Assembly: GCA_902492005.1 (NCBI GenBank)
Contig: CABUJV010000006.1
Span: 1-64,000, forward strand
Direction: 5' to 3'
Source: an uncultured Eubacteriales bacterium
GTDB taxonomy: Bacteria > Bacillota > Clostridia > Oscillospirales > Oscillospiraceae
DNA: 64,000 nt
Translations under genes and position numbers: made by a program
In this document: one piece after another, positions 41,849-50,538 of the stretch
Layout: every line of letters starts with the position of its first letter
Position numbering within the stretch: position 1 is the first letter of the stretch
Notes under the pieces: generated by a model
What the model was told of the DNA's origin: nothing
Database searches by the model: none
Seen by the model: the letters and a program-made list of their open reading frames with translations, nothing else

Positions 41849-42652
41849 TCAGATGATTCCGGCTTCGCTCAGCAGCTGGCACAGCTTCTTCGCGGAGTCC
41901 TCGTTGGTCTCTTCCTTGATCTTCATGCCGCCAGACTTCTTCTGCGGCACGAAGGTCTTTTTCACCTTGGTGGGGGAACCCTTCAGACCGGCGTGCTCCA
42001 GGTTGATGCTGGGCAGGTCTGCAGCGGTCAGGGTGGGAATCTCAGCCTTGTTCGCGGCCATCTTGCGCTTGATGGTGGGGTAACGGGGGTCCCACGCCGG
42101 CTTCGTGAAGGTCACCACGCAGGGCATCTTCACGCCGACCACGGCCACTCCGTCGTCCATCTCCTTCTTCACCTTTACCATATCCCCGTCCAACTCGGCC
42201 TCCAGGCCGTAGGTGACCTGCGGATAGCCCAGGTGCTCGGCGATCTCGGGGCCCACCTGAGCCGTGTCGCCGTCAATGGCCTGCTTGCCGCAGAAAATCG
42301 CGTCAAACTTCCCCTCGGTCTCTTCGATCTTCTTGATGGTCTCGGAGATGATGTAGCTGGTCGCCAGCGTGTCGGATCCGCCGAACGCACGGTCGCTCAC
42401 CAGATACGCCTTGTCCGCCGCGATGGCCAGAGACTCCTTCAGCACCGCTTTCGCCTGCTCGGGGCCCATGGACAGCACCACGATCTTCGCAGAGGGGTCC
42501 TTATCCTTGATCCGGGCGGCCGCTTCCAGCGCATACCCGTCGAACGGGTTCAGAATGCTGGGCACGCCGTCGCGGATCAGCGTGTTCTTCACCGGATCGA
42601 TCTTGATTTCCGTCGTATCCGGCACCTGCTTGACGCATACAAGCATGTTCAT
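41849..42652 (-). CDS. etfB: Electron transfer flavoprotein beta subunit
   Basis: A 267-residue EtfB starting MNMLVCVKQVPDTTEIKID. The nucleotide-binding region includes VLSMGPEQAKAVLKESLA, AIFCGKQAIDGDTAQVGPEI and the strand-rich MPCVVTFTKPAWDPRYPTIK. In bifurcating complexes EtfB binds the NADH-oxidising FAD. AGGAGG precedes the ATG. It is the first gene of the operon, about 115 nt downstream of the promoter. Confidence 0.95.
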   Translation of the reverse strand: MNMLVCVKQVPDTTEIKIDPVKNTLIRDGVPSILNPFDGYALEAAARIKDKDPSAKIVVLSMGPEQAKAVLKESLAIAADKAYLVSDRAFGGSDTLATSYIISETIKKIEETEGKFDAIFCGKQAIDGDTAQVGPEIAEHLGYPQVTYGLEAELDGDMVKVKKEMDDGVAVVGVKMPCVVTFTKPAWDPRYPTIKRKMAANKAEIPTLTAADLPSINLEHAGLKGSPTKVKKTFVPQKKSGGMKIKEETNEDSAKKLCQLLSEAGII

Positions 42653-42768
42653 TTCTGTGTTTCCTCCTATTACGTTTTTTCAGGACTGCGGCGAACCTCA
42701 GTCCCGTGGCCCTTCCCCGGCCATACCCCAGTGGGCACAGCCTGGCCAAACCACTTTTCCCGTCTTAC

Positions 42769-42798
42769 ATCATATACCGGGAACGCCCCCCTTGTCAA
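42769..42798 (-). promoter_or_regulatory. Sigma-A promoter of etfB-etfA-bcd
   Basis: Minus strand: TTGACA (42793-42798), 18 bp, TATGAT (42769-42774). A leader of about 110 nt follows. The rest of the 42653-43022 gap holds the divergent promoter of the ABC importer and no gene. Confidence 0.7.
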
Positions 42799-42936
42799 TC
42801 GAAATCGTCACTCTCCCCACAAAAAAGACCCCGGATTTGGAACTGCTTTCCGGTAAACCGCATATCTTCCGGCCGGAAATTCCTTCGGCCCTCCCGCGGC
42901 GGAACCGTCCAAAAAGCCGGATTTTAAAAAAACCTC

Positions 42937-42965
42937 TTTACATCATCAGTTTATCGTGGTAAAAT
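42937..42965 (+). promoter_or_regulatory. Sigma-A promoter of the amino-acid ABC operon
   Basis: TTTACA (42937-42942), 17 bp, TAAAAT (42960-42965). It lies about 57 bp before the binding-protein start codon. Confidence 0.7.
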
Positions 42966-43022
42966 GCTAAAGCATCCGGGTTTTGCCCGGCAGGATTTTG
43001 GATATTGGAGGATACATACGTT

Positions 43023-43901
43023 ATGAACATGAAACGCCTGATCGCGCTTGCCCTGGCGCTGGTCCTGTCTCTGGCCCTGGCCGCCTGCGGCAGCAGCGCC
43101 GCTCCCTCTCCCTCCGCCTCCGCCCCCGCGGAGAGCTCCGCCGCCCCTGCGGAGAGCGCTCCGGCCGAGTCCGCCGCCGAGAGCGATCTGGACTATGTCA
43201 AGGGCAAGGGCTCCCTCGTCATCGGCTACACGGTCTATGCCCCCATGAACTACACCGACGACAACGGCGAGTTCACCGGCTTCGACACCGAGCTGGCCAA
43301 AGCCGTCTGTGAAAAGCTGGGCGTGGAGCCCCAGTTCCAGGAGATCGTCTGGGAGACCAAGGAGATCGAGCTGGCCGGCAAGACCATCGACTGCATCTGG
43401 AACGGCATGACTCTGGACCCTGAGCGCGAGGCCAACATGGCCTGCACCGTCCCCTATGTGAAGAACGCCCAGGTGGTGGTGATGAAGGCCGACGCCGACT
43501 ATGCCGACACCTCCTCCCTCATCGGCAAGTCCGTCTGCGCCGAGGTGGGCTCCGCCGGCGAGACGCAGATCCTGGGCAATGAGGAGACCAAGCCCGACGC
43601 CAACCTGGCTCAGGCCGACTACGTGGGCAAGAGCGTCCAGACCGACTGCCTCATGGAGGTGGCCGCCGGCACCTGCGACGCCGCCGTTCTGGACATGACC
43701 CTGGCCAACGCCATGATCGGCGAGGGCACCGACTATGCCGGCCTGAAGATCGTGGACGAGCTGGCCGTGGAAAACTACGGCGTGGCCTTCCGGCAGGGCT
43801 CCGACGTGCGGGATGCCGTCAATGAGATCTTTGCCGAGATGGCTTCCGACGGCTCCTTGGGTGCCCTGGCCGGCAAATACGGTCTGGAGCTGGCCGAGTA
43901 A
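43023..43901 (+). CDS. Amino-acid ABC transporter substrate-binding lipoprotein
   Basis: A 292-residue solute-binding lipoprotein. The signal peptide ends in the lipobox LALAAC (Cys ~22), and a Ser/Ala/Pro/Glu-rich linker (~23-53) follows. The mature part matches SBP family 3 for polar amino acids: GSLVIGYTVYAPMNYTDDNG, FTGFDTELAKAVCEKLGV, CIWNGMTLDPER and GVAFRQGSDVRDAVNEIF. It would hand an amino acid to the permease encoded next. GGAGG lies 11 nt before the ATG. The first gene of a three-gene operon, it is followed by a strong stem-loop. Confidence 0.93.
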   Translation: MNMKRLIALALALVLSLALAACGSSAAPSPSASAPAESSAAPAESAPAESAAESDLDYVKGKGSLVIGYTVYAPMNYTDDNGEFTGFDTELAKAVCEKLGVEPQFQEIVWETKEIELAGKTIDCIWNGMTLDPEREANMACTVPYVKNAQVVVMKADADYADTSSLIGKSVCAEVGSAGETQILGNEETKPDANLAQADYVGKSVQTDCLMEVAAGTCDAAVLDMTLANAMIGEGTDYAGLKIVDELAVENYGVAFRQGSDVRDAVNEIFAEMASDGSLGALAGKYGLELAE

Positions 43902-43926
43902 GTGATTTTCCCGTCAATGGAATCTG

Positions 43927-43965
43927 ACCGTCTGGGACAGGGGCTTGGCCCCTGTCCCAGACGGT
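43927..43965 (+). terminator. Intercistronic 17-bp stem-loop
   Basis: A perfect 17-bp stem (43927-43943/43949-43965) with a 5-nt loop lies between the binding-protein and permease genes and is followed by GTCTTTT. It may partly terminate transcription or protect the upstream message, giving more binding protein than permease. Confidence 0.65.
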
Positions 43966-43984
43966 GTCTTTTGAGGTGTACTGT

Positions 43985-44635
43985 ATGAGCGTCATCTTGG
44001 GCCGTCTGTTCGAGGGCTTCTGGATCAACTGCCAGCTTTTCGGCCTGACCCTGCTGTTCGCCCTGCCCCTGGGGCTGCTGATCTCCTTTGGTTCCATGAG
44101 CCGGTTCCAGCCGCTGGCCTGGCTCATCAAGACCTTCGTCTGGATCATTCGGGGAACCCCCCTGATGCTCCAGCTCATCATCATCTTCATGGGGCCCGGA
44201 CTCCTGCGCTGGGGCAACCCGTGGCCTGCCGGCAACTCGGGACGGCTCACCGCCGCCGTGGCGGCCTTCGTCATCAACTACGCCTGCTACTTCTCCGAGA
44301 TCTACCGGGGCGGCATCGAGGCCGTCCCCAAGGGCCAGACGGAGGCGGGCCAGGTGCTGGGCATGACCAAGCGGCAGATCTTCTTTCAGGTCACCCTGCT
44401 CCAGGTGGTCAAGCGCATCATCCCTCCCATGGGCAACGAGATCATCACCCTGGTGAAGGACACCTCTCTGGCCCGGATCATCTCCAACAAGGAGATCATT
44501 ATGATGGCCAACGAGTACTCCTCCAAGGGTCTGATCTGGCCCCTGTTCACCACGGGGCTGTTCTTCCTGGTGTTTGTGGGCGTGCTGACGCTGCTGTTCG
44601 GCTATCTCGAGCGGCGGCTGGACTATTTCCGGTAA
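43985..44635 (+). CDS. Amino-acid ABC transporter permease
   Basis: A 216-residue permease of the HisM/GlnP class with about five helices. [20 protein letters not shown] is the typical segment after helix 2, and [20 protein letters not shown] is the EAA loop that contacts the ATPase. The start was taken at the ATG 9 nt after GAGGTG, not at an upstream in-frame ATG that overlaps the hairpin tail. It works as a homodimer with the ATPase encoded 13 nt downstream. Confidence 0.93.
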   Translation: MSVILGRLFEGFWINCQLFGLTLLFALPLGLLISFGSMSRFQPLAWLIKTFVWIIRGTPLMLQLIIIFMGPGLLRWGNPWPAGNSGRLTAAVAAFVINYACYFSEIYRGGIEAVPKGQTEAGQVLGMTKRQIFFQVTLLQVVKRIIPPMGNEIITLVKDTSLARIISNKEIIMMANEYSSKGLIWPLFTTGLFFLVFVGVLTLLFGYLERRLDYFR

Positions 44636-44648
44636 GGGGGCGGCAGAT

Positions 44649-45440
44649 ATGGCGATCCTTGAGGTCCAACACATCGAAAAGAGCTTTGGCGCCACCCAGG
44701 TGCTCCAGGGCATCTCCTTCGGCCTGGAGCGGGGCCAGGCTCTGGCCATCATCGGCTCCTCCGGCTCCGGCAAGACCACGCTGCTGCGCTGCCTCAACTT
44801 CCTGGAGACCCCCGACCGGGGCAGCATCACCGTGGACGGCCAGCTTCTCTTTGACGCGGCCGATCCCGTCACCCAGCGGGAGAGCGAAATCCGCAAAAAG
44901 CGGCTCCACTTTGGGCTGGTGTTCCAGTCCTTCAACCTCTTCCCTCAGTACACCGCCCTGCAGAACGTTACCCTGGCCAAGGAACTGCTGGCCCAGGAGG
45001 CCCCGGGCTACCAGGCCGACCGAAAGCGCATCCACGCCGGGATCGAGGCCGAGGGCCGGGACCTGCTGGAGCAGATGGGTCTCAGCGACCGGGCCGACCA
45101 CTACCCCCACCAGCTTTCCGGCGGCCAGCAGCAGCGGGTGGCCATCGCCCGGGCCCTGGCTCTGCACCCGGACATCCTCTGCTTTGACGAGCCCACCTCC
45201 GCCCTGGACCCGGAGCTCACCGGCGAGGTGCTCAAGGTCATCCGGAGCCTGGCCGAGCGGAACACCACCATGGTCATTGTCACCCACGAGATGGCCTTCG
45301 CCCGGGACGTGGCCGACCGGGTCATCTTCATGGACGGCGGCGTCATCGTGGAGGAGGGCCCCGCCCGGGAGGTCATCGAGCACCCCCGGCAGGAGCGCAC
45401 CCGGCAGTTTCTGGCCCGGTACGCTGACAACGAAGCATAA
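44649..45440 (+). CDS. Amino-acid ABC transporter ATPase
   Basis: A 263-residue ATPase of the GlnQ/HisP class. Walker A is [14 protein letters not shown], the Q-loop [12 protein letters not shown], the signature [16 protein letters not shown], Walker [15 protein letters not shown], and the H-loop Thr-His occurs in [10 protein letters not shown]. An insertion around [18 protein letters not shown] is slightly longer than usual. It is the last gene of the importer operon, ended by a bidirectional terminator. Confidence 0.94.
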   Translation: MAILEVQHIEKSFGATQVLQGISFGLERGQALAIIGSSGSGKTTLLRCLNFLETPDRGSITVDGQLLFDAADPVTQRESEIRKKRLHFGLVFQSFNLFPQYTALQNVTLAKELLAQEAPGYQADRKRIHAGIEAEGRDLLEQMGLSDRADHYPHQLSGGQQQRVAIARALALHPDILCFDEPTSALDPELTGEVLKVIRSLAERNTTMVIVTHEMAFARDVADRVIFMDGGVIVEEGPAREVIEHPRQERTRQFLARYADNEA

Positions 45441-45445
45441 CAAAA

Positions 45446-45486
45446 GCGCGCCCGCCGGGAGAGCTCCCGGCGGGCGCGTCTGCTTT
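45446..45486. terminator. Bidirectional terminator, ABC operon / rnj
   Basis: A 15-bp stem (45447-45461/45464-45478) is followed by TCTGCTTTT on the plus strand and by TTTTG on the minus strand, between convergent genes. Confidence 0.8.
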
Positions 45487-45491
45487 TCCGC

Positions 45492-47150
45492 TCAGACCTC
45501 CATGATGACAGGCAGGATCATGGGGTTGCGTTTGGTCTTTTTGTAGAGGAAGCCGGACAGGTCGTTTTTGATCTCCCCTTTGATGGTGGCCCAGTCGGTG
45601 GTGTTGGTCCGGCGGCAGCGCTCCAGCGCCTCCACGGCCACCCGGCGCAGCTCCTCCATCAGCTCCTCGGACTCCTTGACGTAGACGAAGCCGCGGGTGA
45701 TGATATCGGGGCCGGACACCACGCTGCCGTCCTCGCCGGACATAGAGGTGACCACCACGATCATGCCGTCTTCGGCCAGGTGCTTCCGGTCTCGGAGGAC
45801 CACGCTTCCCACGTCGCCCACGCCGTAGCCGTCCACGAAGACCCGGCCGGCGGGCACAGTGCCGTTGATCTTGGCGGAGTTGGGCGTGAACTCCATCACC
45901 TTGCCGATGTCGCTGATGAGGATGTGATTGGGGTGCATCCCCATCTCCTGGGCCAGCTTGGCGTGGATCCTCAGGTGCCGCTGCTCCCCGTGGAGGGGGA
46001 CAAAGAATTTGGGCTTCACCAGGGCGTGGATGATCTTCAGCTCGTCCTGGCAGGCGTGGCCGGACACGTGGAGCTGGCCCGTCCGCTCGTTGACCACCTC
46101 GGCTCCCTTGCGGTAGAGCTCGTTGATGACGTTGCCGATGGCGTTCTCGTTGCCCGGGATGGCGGAGGCCGAGATGATGATCCGGTCCCCGGCCTGAATG
46201 TCCACCTGGCGGTGGGTGGAGAAGGCCATGCGGGTCAGGGCGGACATGGTCTCGCCCTGGCTGCCGGTGGTGACGATGCAGATCTTGTCTTTGGGCAGGC
46301 TCTTGATGTGGTTGACGTCTACCAGCGTCCCCTCGGGCACGTTCATGTAGCCCAGCTCAGTGGAGACCTTCATGGCGTTTTCCATGCTGCGGCCGGTGAC
46401 GGCCACCTTGCGGCCGTACTTGGCGGCTACCGAGACGATCTGCTGGATGCGGTCCACGTTGGAGGCGAAGGTGGTGACGATGATGCGCTGGCCGCACCCC
46501 CGGAACAGGGCGTCGAAGGAGGCGCCCACGCACCGCTCCGACTTGGTGTAGCCGGGGCGCTCCACGTTGGTGGAGTCGCACAGCAGGGCCAGCACCCCCG
46601 CCTTGCCCAGCTCGCCCAGCCGGGCCAGATCGATCATGCCGCCCTGAATGGGGGTGGAGTCAATCTTGAAATCGCCGGTGTGGACGCACGTGCCCACCGG
46701 CGTCTTAATGGCGAAGGCCACCGCGTCGGCGATGGAGTGGTTGACGTGGATGAATTCCACGCTGAACCGCCCGGCCTTGACCACCTCGCCCGCCTCGCAG
46801 GTGATGAGCTTGGTCTTGTCCAGCAGGCGGTGCTCCTCCAGCTTCAGCTTCACCAGCCCCGCCGTCATGCGGGTGGCGTAGATGGGGGCGTTGATGCTGC
46901 GCAGCAGATAGGGGATGGAGCCGATGTGGTCCTCGTGACCATGGGTCAGGAAGACGCCCCGGATCTTCTCCCTGTTCTTAATGAGATAGGTAAAGTCGGG
47001 GATGACCACGTCGATGCCGTACATGTCGTCGTCGGGGAAGCCCATGCCCACGTCCACCACGATCATGTCGCCGCCATACTCATAGACGGTCATGTTCTTG
47101 CCGATCTCGTTGAGTCCGCCCAAGGATATGATTTTCAATTTTTCTGCCAT
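45492..47150 (-). CDS. rnj: Ribonuclease J
   Basis: A 552-residue RNase J, the 5' exonuclease/endonuclease of Gram-positive RNA decay and rRNA processing. It begins KLKIISLGGLNEIGKNMTV and has the metal motif THGHEDHIG, then VNHSIADAVAFAI, HTGDFKIDSTP and LLCDSTNVERPG. The beta-CASP segment has VTTFASNVDRIQQI and VTTGSQGETMSALTRM, and HVSGHACQDEL and FVPLHGEQRHL complete the active site. The C-terminal domain is present. The message has an unusually long leader of about 215 nt. Confidence 0.96.
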   Translation of the reverse strand: MAEKLKIISLGGLNEIGKNMTVYEYGGDMIVVDVGMGFPDDDMYGIDVVIPDFTYLIKNREKIRGVFLTHGHEDHIGSIPYLLRSINAPIYATRMTAGLVKLKLEEHRLLDKTKLITCEAGEVVKAGRFSVEFIHVNHSIADAVAFAIKTPVGTCVHTGDFKIDSTPIQGGMIDLARLGELGKAGVLALLCDSTNVERPGYTKSERCVGASFDALFRGCGQRIIVTTFASNVDRIQQIVSVAAKYGRKVAVTGRSMENAMKVSTELGYMNVPEGTLVDVNHIKSLPKDKICIVTTGSQGETMSALTRMAFSTHRQVDIQAGDRIIISASAIPGNENAIGNVINELYRKGAEVVNERTGQLHVSGHACQDELKIIHALVKPKFFVPLHGEQRHLRIHAKLAQEMGMHPNHILISDIGKVMEFTPNSAKINGTVPAGRVFVDGYGVGDVGSVVLRDRKHLAEDGMIVVVTSMSGEDGSVVSGPDIITRGFVYVKESEELMEELRRVAVEALERCRRTNTTDWATIKGEIKNDLSGFLYKKTKRNPMILPVIMEV

Positions 47151-47337
47151 AAAAGTAATGTAACACTCCTTGTCTTAATTTACCATAACCGGTATGTATG
47201 GGCACAGAGGATCGATTTTGCGCGCACCAAAACAAGGGCGGCGGCCACCCGCTCTTTCCGGCCCTGCCTCGCCGGGAAAAGGGGCGGCCCCAGCCGCCTT
47301 CGCGCCCGTGATTTTCTCTGTGTCCCTGCCTTATCAA

Positions 47338-47384
47338 AGTGCGCTAACGCACATAAAGCCATTCCAAGTCACTTTAGTATACCA
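47338..47384 (-). promoter_or_regulatory. Extended -10 promoter and leader hairpin of rnj
   Basis: Minus strand TGG-TATACT (47376-47384) is an extended -10 with no good -35. Downstream in the leader, GTGCG-CTAA-CGCAC forms a small hairpin at 47338-47351. The rest of the ~215-nt leader to 47151 is GC-rich with no gene seen. Confidence 0.5.
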
Positions 47385-47414
47385 CAAGGGGCTGGAAAAG
47401 TATACAAGAAATTT

Positions 47415-49760
47415 TTATTGGGGCCTCTGCCCGTCCGTCCCCTGCCGGTCCAGCTCCTGGGCCCGCTTCACATAAAAATCGCACAATTCCGCCGCCGTCT
47501 CCATGTCCGCCGCCTCGGCCACCACCCGCAGGGCGGAGCGCCGGCTCAGGGGCGCCATCCAGATCCAGGCCTCGCCGGAGCGGATGCGCACCCCCTCGCC
47601 CCGGGCATCGCCGCCCGTCTCGGCCAAGCTCTGCATGACCTCCCCCCGGCCCCGCCGGAGGGGCACCTCCCGCTGGAGCCGCACGAATCGCGGGGCCCGG
47701 CCGGCCAGAGTGCGCAGCCGCTCCCCCGTCTGCCCCAGCCGGGCGCAGATGCGGCAGGCGGCGAACACCCCGTCCCGGAGCCAGGGCAGCGCGGCGTAGA
47801 GCTCCTCCGCCTCCGGCCCGTCCCGGTCCAGCCGGAGCACGGCCTCCGGACGCCCCTCGGCCAGAGCCTCCACCGCAGCGGGGGCCCCGGCGGGAACGGC
47901 CACCCGGCCGCCGCCCCGGTCCAGCTCAATGAGGCTCACCAGGGTGAGCAGAGCCCCCGAATCCACCGTCCGGCCCTCCTCGTCCCAGGCCGTCAGCCGC
48001 AGGCCGCCGTACTCTGCAGCGAAGCCGGGCACGCCGGGGGCCCGCTTGCGCAGCACCACGCAGCCCAGCTCCTCCAGGGCCGAGGCCAGGACTCGGTCGG
48101 CGGGGGTCTCGCCCGGAACCGACACCGCCACCGGCGTGATGGTCTGCCGGCTCAGGCGGCTGGCCTTGGCGGCCTCGGCGGCGTAGGCCGCCGGCACACC
48201 GGAGACGTTTCGCCAGGGTCCCACCCGTCCGGCGGGCACCCGGCGGACCTCGCCCCGGAGGACGGCCCCCTCCAGCTTGCGCTCCCGGCTGCGGCTCAGG
48301 GGCAGACCCCGGCGGTCGAAGAAATGGAGAAAGGTCCGCTCCCCCGCCTGCTCCACAAAAAGGGAGACCGGTAGGGCATAGCGCCCGGCCAGCCAGGCCC
48401 CGGCGGAGGGGCAGCCCCCGTCGTGGACCAGCACCTCGGCCCCCGCCGCCGCCGCGCCGCACCCGGCGGAGCGGGCCAGCAGCCGGGCGGCCTCCCCGCC
48501 GGCCCAGCCCAGGCCCACCTTGCCCTCTGCGCCCAGAGCGGAGCCCAGGGCCATCAGGGCCTCGGGGGAGAGCTCCTCTCCCAGCTCGCCCCGGATGACG
48601 CCGCCGTCTCCGAAGGACAGCCCGCCGCGGCTGCCGCCGTGGATGAGGGAAGCGGCCAGCCGGGCCCCGGCGGCGCTTTCCCGGCCCGGCCACACCTTGA
48701 CCCGCTCCAGCAGGACGGAGCCCTCGCCGGCGGCGCTCTCCGCCCCCAGGACGGCCCCCTCGTTGAGGACGGCCCCGTTTTTGGCGGTGGAGGAGCGGCA
48801 CAGGATGGCGCCGTAGAGGGTGCAGCGGTCCCCCACCGCCGCGCCGGCCATGAGTATGCTGCGCTGCACCAGAGACCGGCGGCCCACCCGGGCCCCCTCC
48901 TCCAGTATGGCGTGGGGCCCGATGAGGCTCCCCTCGCCCAGCTCGGCCCCCGGCCCGATCCAGCACGGGGGCACCACCGACACCCCCGCCGGAATGGGCT
49001 GGGCCGCCCAGACGCCGGGCGCGCGCTGGGGCAGGGAGAGCTCCAGCCTTACCTTGCCGGACAGGGCGTCGGCGGCGCAGTCCAGATAGGCCCCGCAGTC
49101 CCCCATGTCGCACCAGTAGCCGTCGGCCACATGGCCGTACAGAGGCGCCCCCCGGGAGAGCAGCAGTGGGAACAGGTCCTTGCCGAAGTCGCAGGGCCGG
49201 TCCTCGGGCACCAGGTCCATGGCCCGGCGGGTCAGCAGGTAGACGCCGGTATTCACCGTGTCGGTGAACACCTGGCCCCAGCCCGGCTTTTCAATGAACC
49301 GCTGGATGCGCCCGTCGTCCCGGGTGAGCACCAGGCCGTACTCCAGGGGGGCGGGGTGGCGGTGGAGGAGCAGAGTGGCCGCCGCCCGGCTGGTACGGTG
49401 GAACCCCAGAGCGGCGGACAGGTCCAGGTCGCACACCGCGTCGCCGCTGATGACCAGGAAGTCCTCGCCGCCCAGGTGCCCCATGCAGTTTTTCACGCTG
49501 CCCGCGGTGCCCAGAGGCTCCTTCTCCACAAAATAGGTCAGCTTTACCCCCAGCTCGGCGCCGTCCCCGAACCACTCGGTGACCACCTGAGGCATATACT
49601 GCAGGGTGACGCAGATATCGGTAAAGCCGTGGCGCTTGAGCAGGCCGATGATGTGCTCCATCACCGGCTTGCCGAAGAGAGGGATCATGGGCTTGGGCCG
49701 GTCCAGGGTGAGGGGTCGCAGCCGGGTGCCCTCCCCCCCCGCCATGATGACTGCTTTCAC
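47415..49760 (-). CDS. Sugar-phosphate nucleotidyltransferase / phosphohexomutase-like fusion
   Basis: A 781-residue fusion. Residues 1-~235 are a nucleotidyltransferase (MAGGEGTRLRPLTLDRPKPM; VNTGVYLL; CDMGDCGAYL), as in mannose- or glucose-1-phosphate NTP transferases. Residues ~250-370 are left-handed hexapeptide repeats (GPGAELGEGSLIGPHAILEE). Residues ~375-775 look like a phosphoglucomutase/phosphomannomutase (SFGDGGVIRGELGEELSPE), but no TASHNP-type phosphoserine loop is visible, so that half may be inactive. The start is a GTG (49758-49760) after AAGGA; the open frame runs further upstream without homology. It may supply a nucleotide sugar for surface glycans. Confidence 0.85.
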   Translation of the reverse strand: MKAVIMAGGEGTRLRPLTLDRPKPMIPLFGKPVMEHIIGLLKRHGFTDICVTLQYMPQVVTEWFGDGAELGVKLTYFVEKEPLGTAGSVKNCMGHLGGEDFLVISGDAVCDLDLSAALGFHRTSRAAATLLLHRHPAPLEYGLVLTRDDGRIQRFIEKPGWGQVFTDTVNTGVYLLTRRAMDLVPEDRPCDFGKDLFPLLLSRGAPLYGHVADGYWCDMGDCGAYLDCAADALSGKVRLELSLPQRAPGVWAAQPIPAGVSVVPPCWIGPGAELGEGSLIGPHAILEEGARVGRRSLVQRSILMAGAAVGDRCTLYGAILCRSSTAKNGAVLNEGAVLGAESAAGEGSVLLERVKVWPGRESAAGARLAASLIHGGSRGGLSFGDGGVIRGELGEELSPEALMALGSALGAEGKVGLGWAGGEAARLLARSAGCGAAAAGAEVLVHDGGCPSAGAWLAGRYALPVSLFVEQAGERTFLHFFDRRGLPLSRSRERKLEGAVLRGEVRRVPAGRVGPWRNVSGVPAAYAAEAAKASRLSRQTITPVAVSVPGETPADRVLASALEELGCVVLRKRAPGVPGFAAEYGGLRLTAWDEEGRTVDSGALLTLVSLIELDRGGGRVAVPAGAPAAVEALAEGRPEAVLRLDRDGPEAEELYAALPWLRDGVFAACRICARLGQTGERLRTLAGRAPRFVRLQREVPLRRGRGEVMQSLAETGGDARGEGVRIRSGEAWIWMAPLSRRSALRVVAEAADMETAAELCDFYVKRAQELDRQGTDGQRPQ

Positions 49761-49825
49761 GGGAAAACCATCCTTTCCGGCCTTGTAAAAGGCGATTTCC
49801 CCTAGTATGGCCGAAACCGGAAAAA

Positions 49826-50017
49826 TTATTGTCCGGAGGTCTCCGCCGCCGTCCAGTAGGGGCAAGTCTGGTCCTTGACCCGCTGCTTGATCCGGGGATA
49901 CCGGCAATGCCCGCAGGCGACGGGATGAAAGGCCGCGCCCCATTTCCGGTAGTGCTGGCAGAAATATTTGCAGGCCCCGCAGACCCGCTCGTCCATTTTT
50001 ATGAGCTTCTTTACCAT
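49826..50017 (-). CDS. Small cysteine-rich protein, XRE-linked
   Basis: A 63-residue basic protein with cysteines in the pattern CGACKYFC ... CGHCRYPR ... CPYW, a likely zinc-binding or Fe-S mini-domain. The family is not named here. GGGGG lies 8 nt before the ATG. It is divergent from the XRE-DUF1653 gene; the shared 94-bp gap holds two dyads, one inside this gene's promoter. It is probably the target of that repressor. A nucleic-acid-binding role is possible but unproven. Confidence 0.72.
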   Translation of the reverse strand: MVKKLIKMDERVCGACKYFCQHYRKWGAAFHPVACGHCRYPRIKQRVKDQTCPYWTAAETSGQ

Positions 50018-50040
50018 ATCGAAAACCCCCTTTTCTAATT

Positions 50041-50095
50041 ATATTAGTCTCTACACGACTAATTGTCAATAGTCACACAGCGACTGTTGTATAAT
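50041..50095. promoter_or_regulatory. Divergent promoters with two AGTC-7-GACT operators
   Basis: Two dyads share the core AGTC-N7-GACT: TTAGTC-7-GACTAA at 50044-50062 and ATAGTC-7-GACTGT at 50069-50087, with centres 25 bp apart. The first lies between the minus-strand TTGACA (50064-50069) and TAATAT (50041-50046, 17-bp spacing). The second ends just before the plus-strand TATAAT (50090-50095), whose -35 is poor. This fits repression of both genes by the XRE protein. Confidence 0.65.
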
Positions 50096-50111
50096 TGCAA
50101 AGGGTGATTTT

Positions 50112-50534
50112 ATGTACTTTTCCCGCATTCGGGATCTCCGGGAGGATAATGAATTGACCCAAGAAAAGGCGGCCTCCGTTTTAGGTGTCACGCAAACCAC
50201 CTATTCCAAGTATGAGCTTGGAAAAATTACCATTCCAACGGAATCGTTGATCAAACTCGCCGACTTTTACAAAGTCAGCCTGGACTATCTGGTGGGCCGC
50301 GACGTCAGGCCCGCCCGGACGGGTCCCATCAAGCCCGGCCGCTACCGCCACTTCAAGGGCGGCGAATACCGGGTGCTCGGCACCGCCGCCCACTCGGAAA
50401 CGCTGGAGCCCATGGTAATCTATCAGGCCCTTTACGGAGAGCGGGGGATGTGGGTGCGCCCCGCCGCCATGTGGAACGAGCGGGTGGTGCGGGACGGCTA
50501 CGCCGGCCCCCGTTTCACCTATGTGGGGGAGTGA
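50112..50534 (+). CDS. XRE HTH regulator fused to DUF1653
   Basis: A 140-residue protein. Residues 1-62 are a Cro/C1-type helix-turn-helix (LREDNELTQEKAASVLGV, TQTTYSKYELGKITIP, LADFYKVSLDYLVGR). Residues ~72-137 are a DUF1653 domain (GRYRHFKGGEYRVLGTAAHS, MVIYQALYGERGMWVRPAAM), a small beta-barrel-like module of unknown function, here possibly a ligand sensor. It is divergent from the cysteine-rich gene and followed 4 nt later by the ArsC-like gene. The fusion suggests that DUF1653 input controls DNA binding. Confidence 0.88.
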   Translation: MYFSRIRDLREDNELTQEKAASVLGVTQTTYSKYELGKITIPTESLIKLADFYKVSLDYLVGRDVRPARTGPIKPGRYRHFKGGEYRVLGTAAHSETLEPMVIYQALYGERGMWVRPAAMWNERVVRDGYAGPRFTYVGE

Positions 50535-50538
50535 GCCG

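Noticed and set aside
45780..48374. An 864-codon plus-strand open frame opposite rnj and the nucleotidyltransferase fusion
   Set aside because: The composition is that of an antisense shadow, with repeated Val-Gly-His patterns. It spans two unrelated minus-strand genes and has no ribosome-binding site.
50063..50095. TTGTCA and TATAAT as a promoter pair for the XRE-DUF1653 gene
   Set aside because: The spacing is 21 bp, too long for sigma-A. Only the -10 was kept as support.
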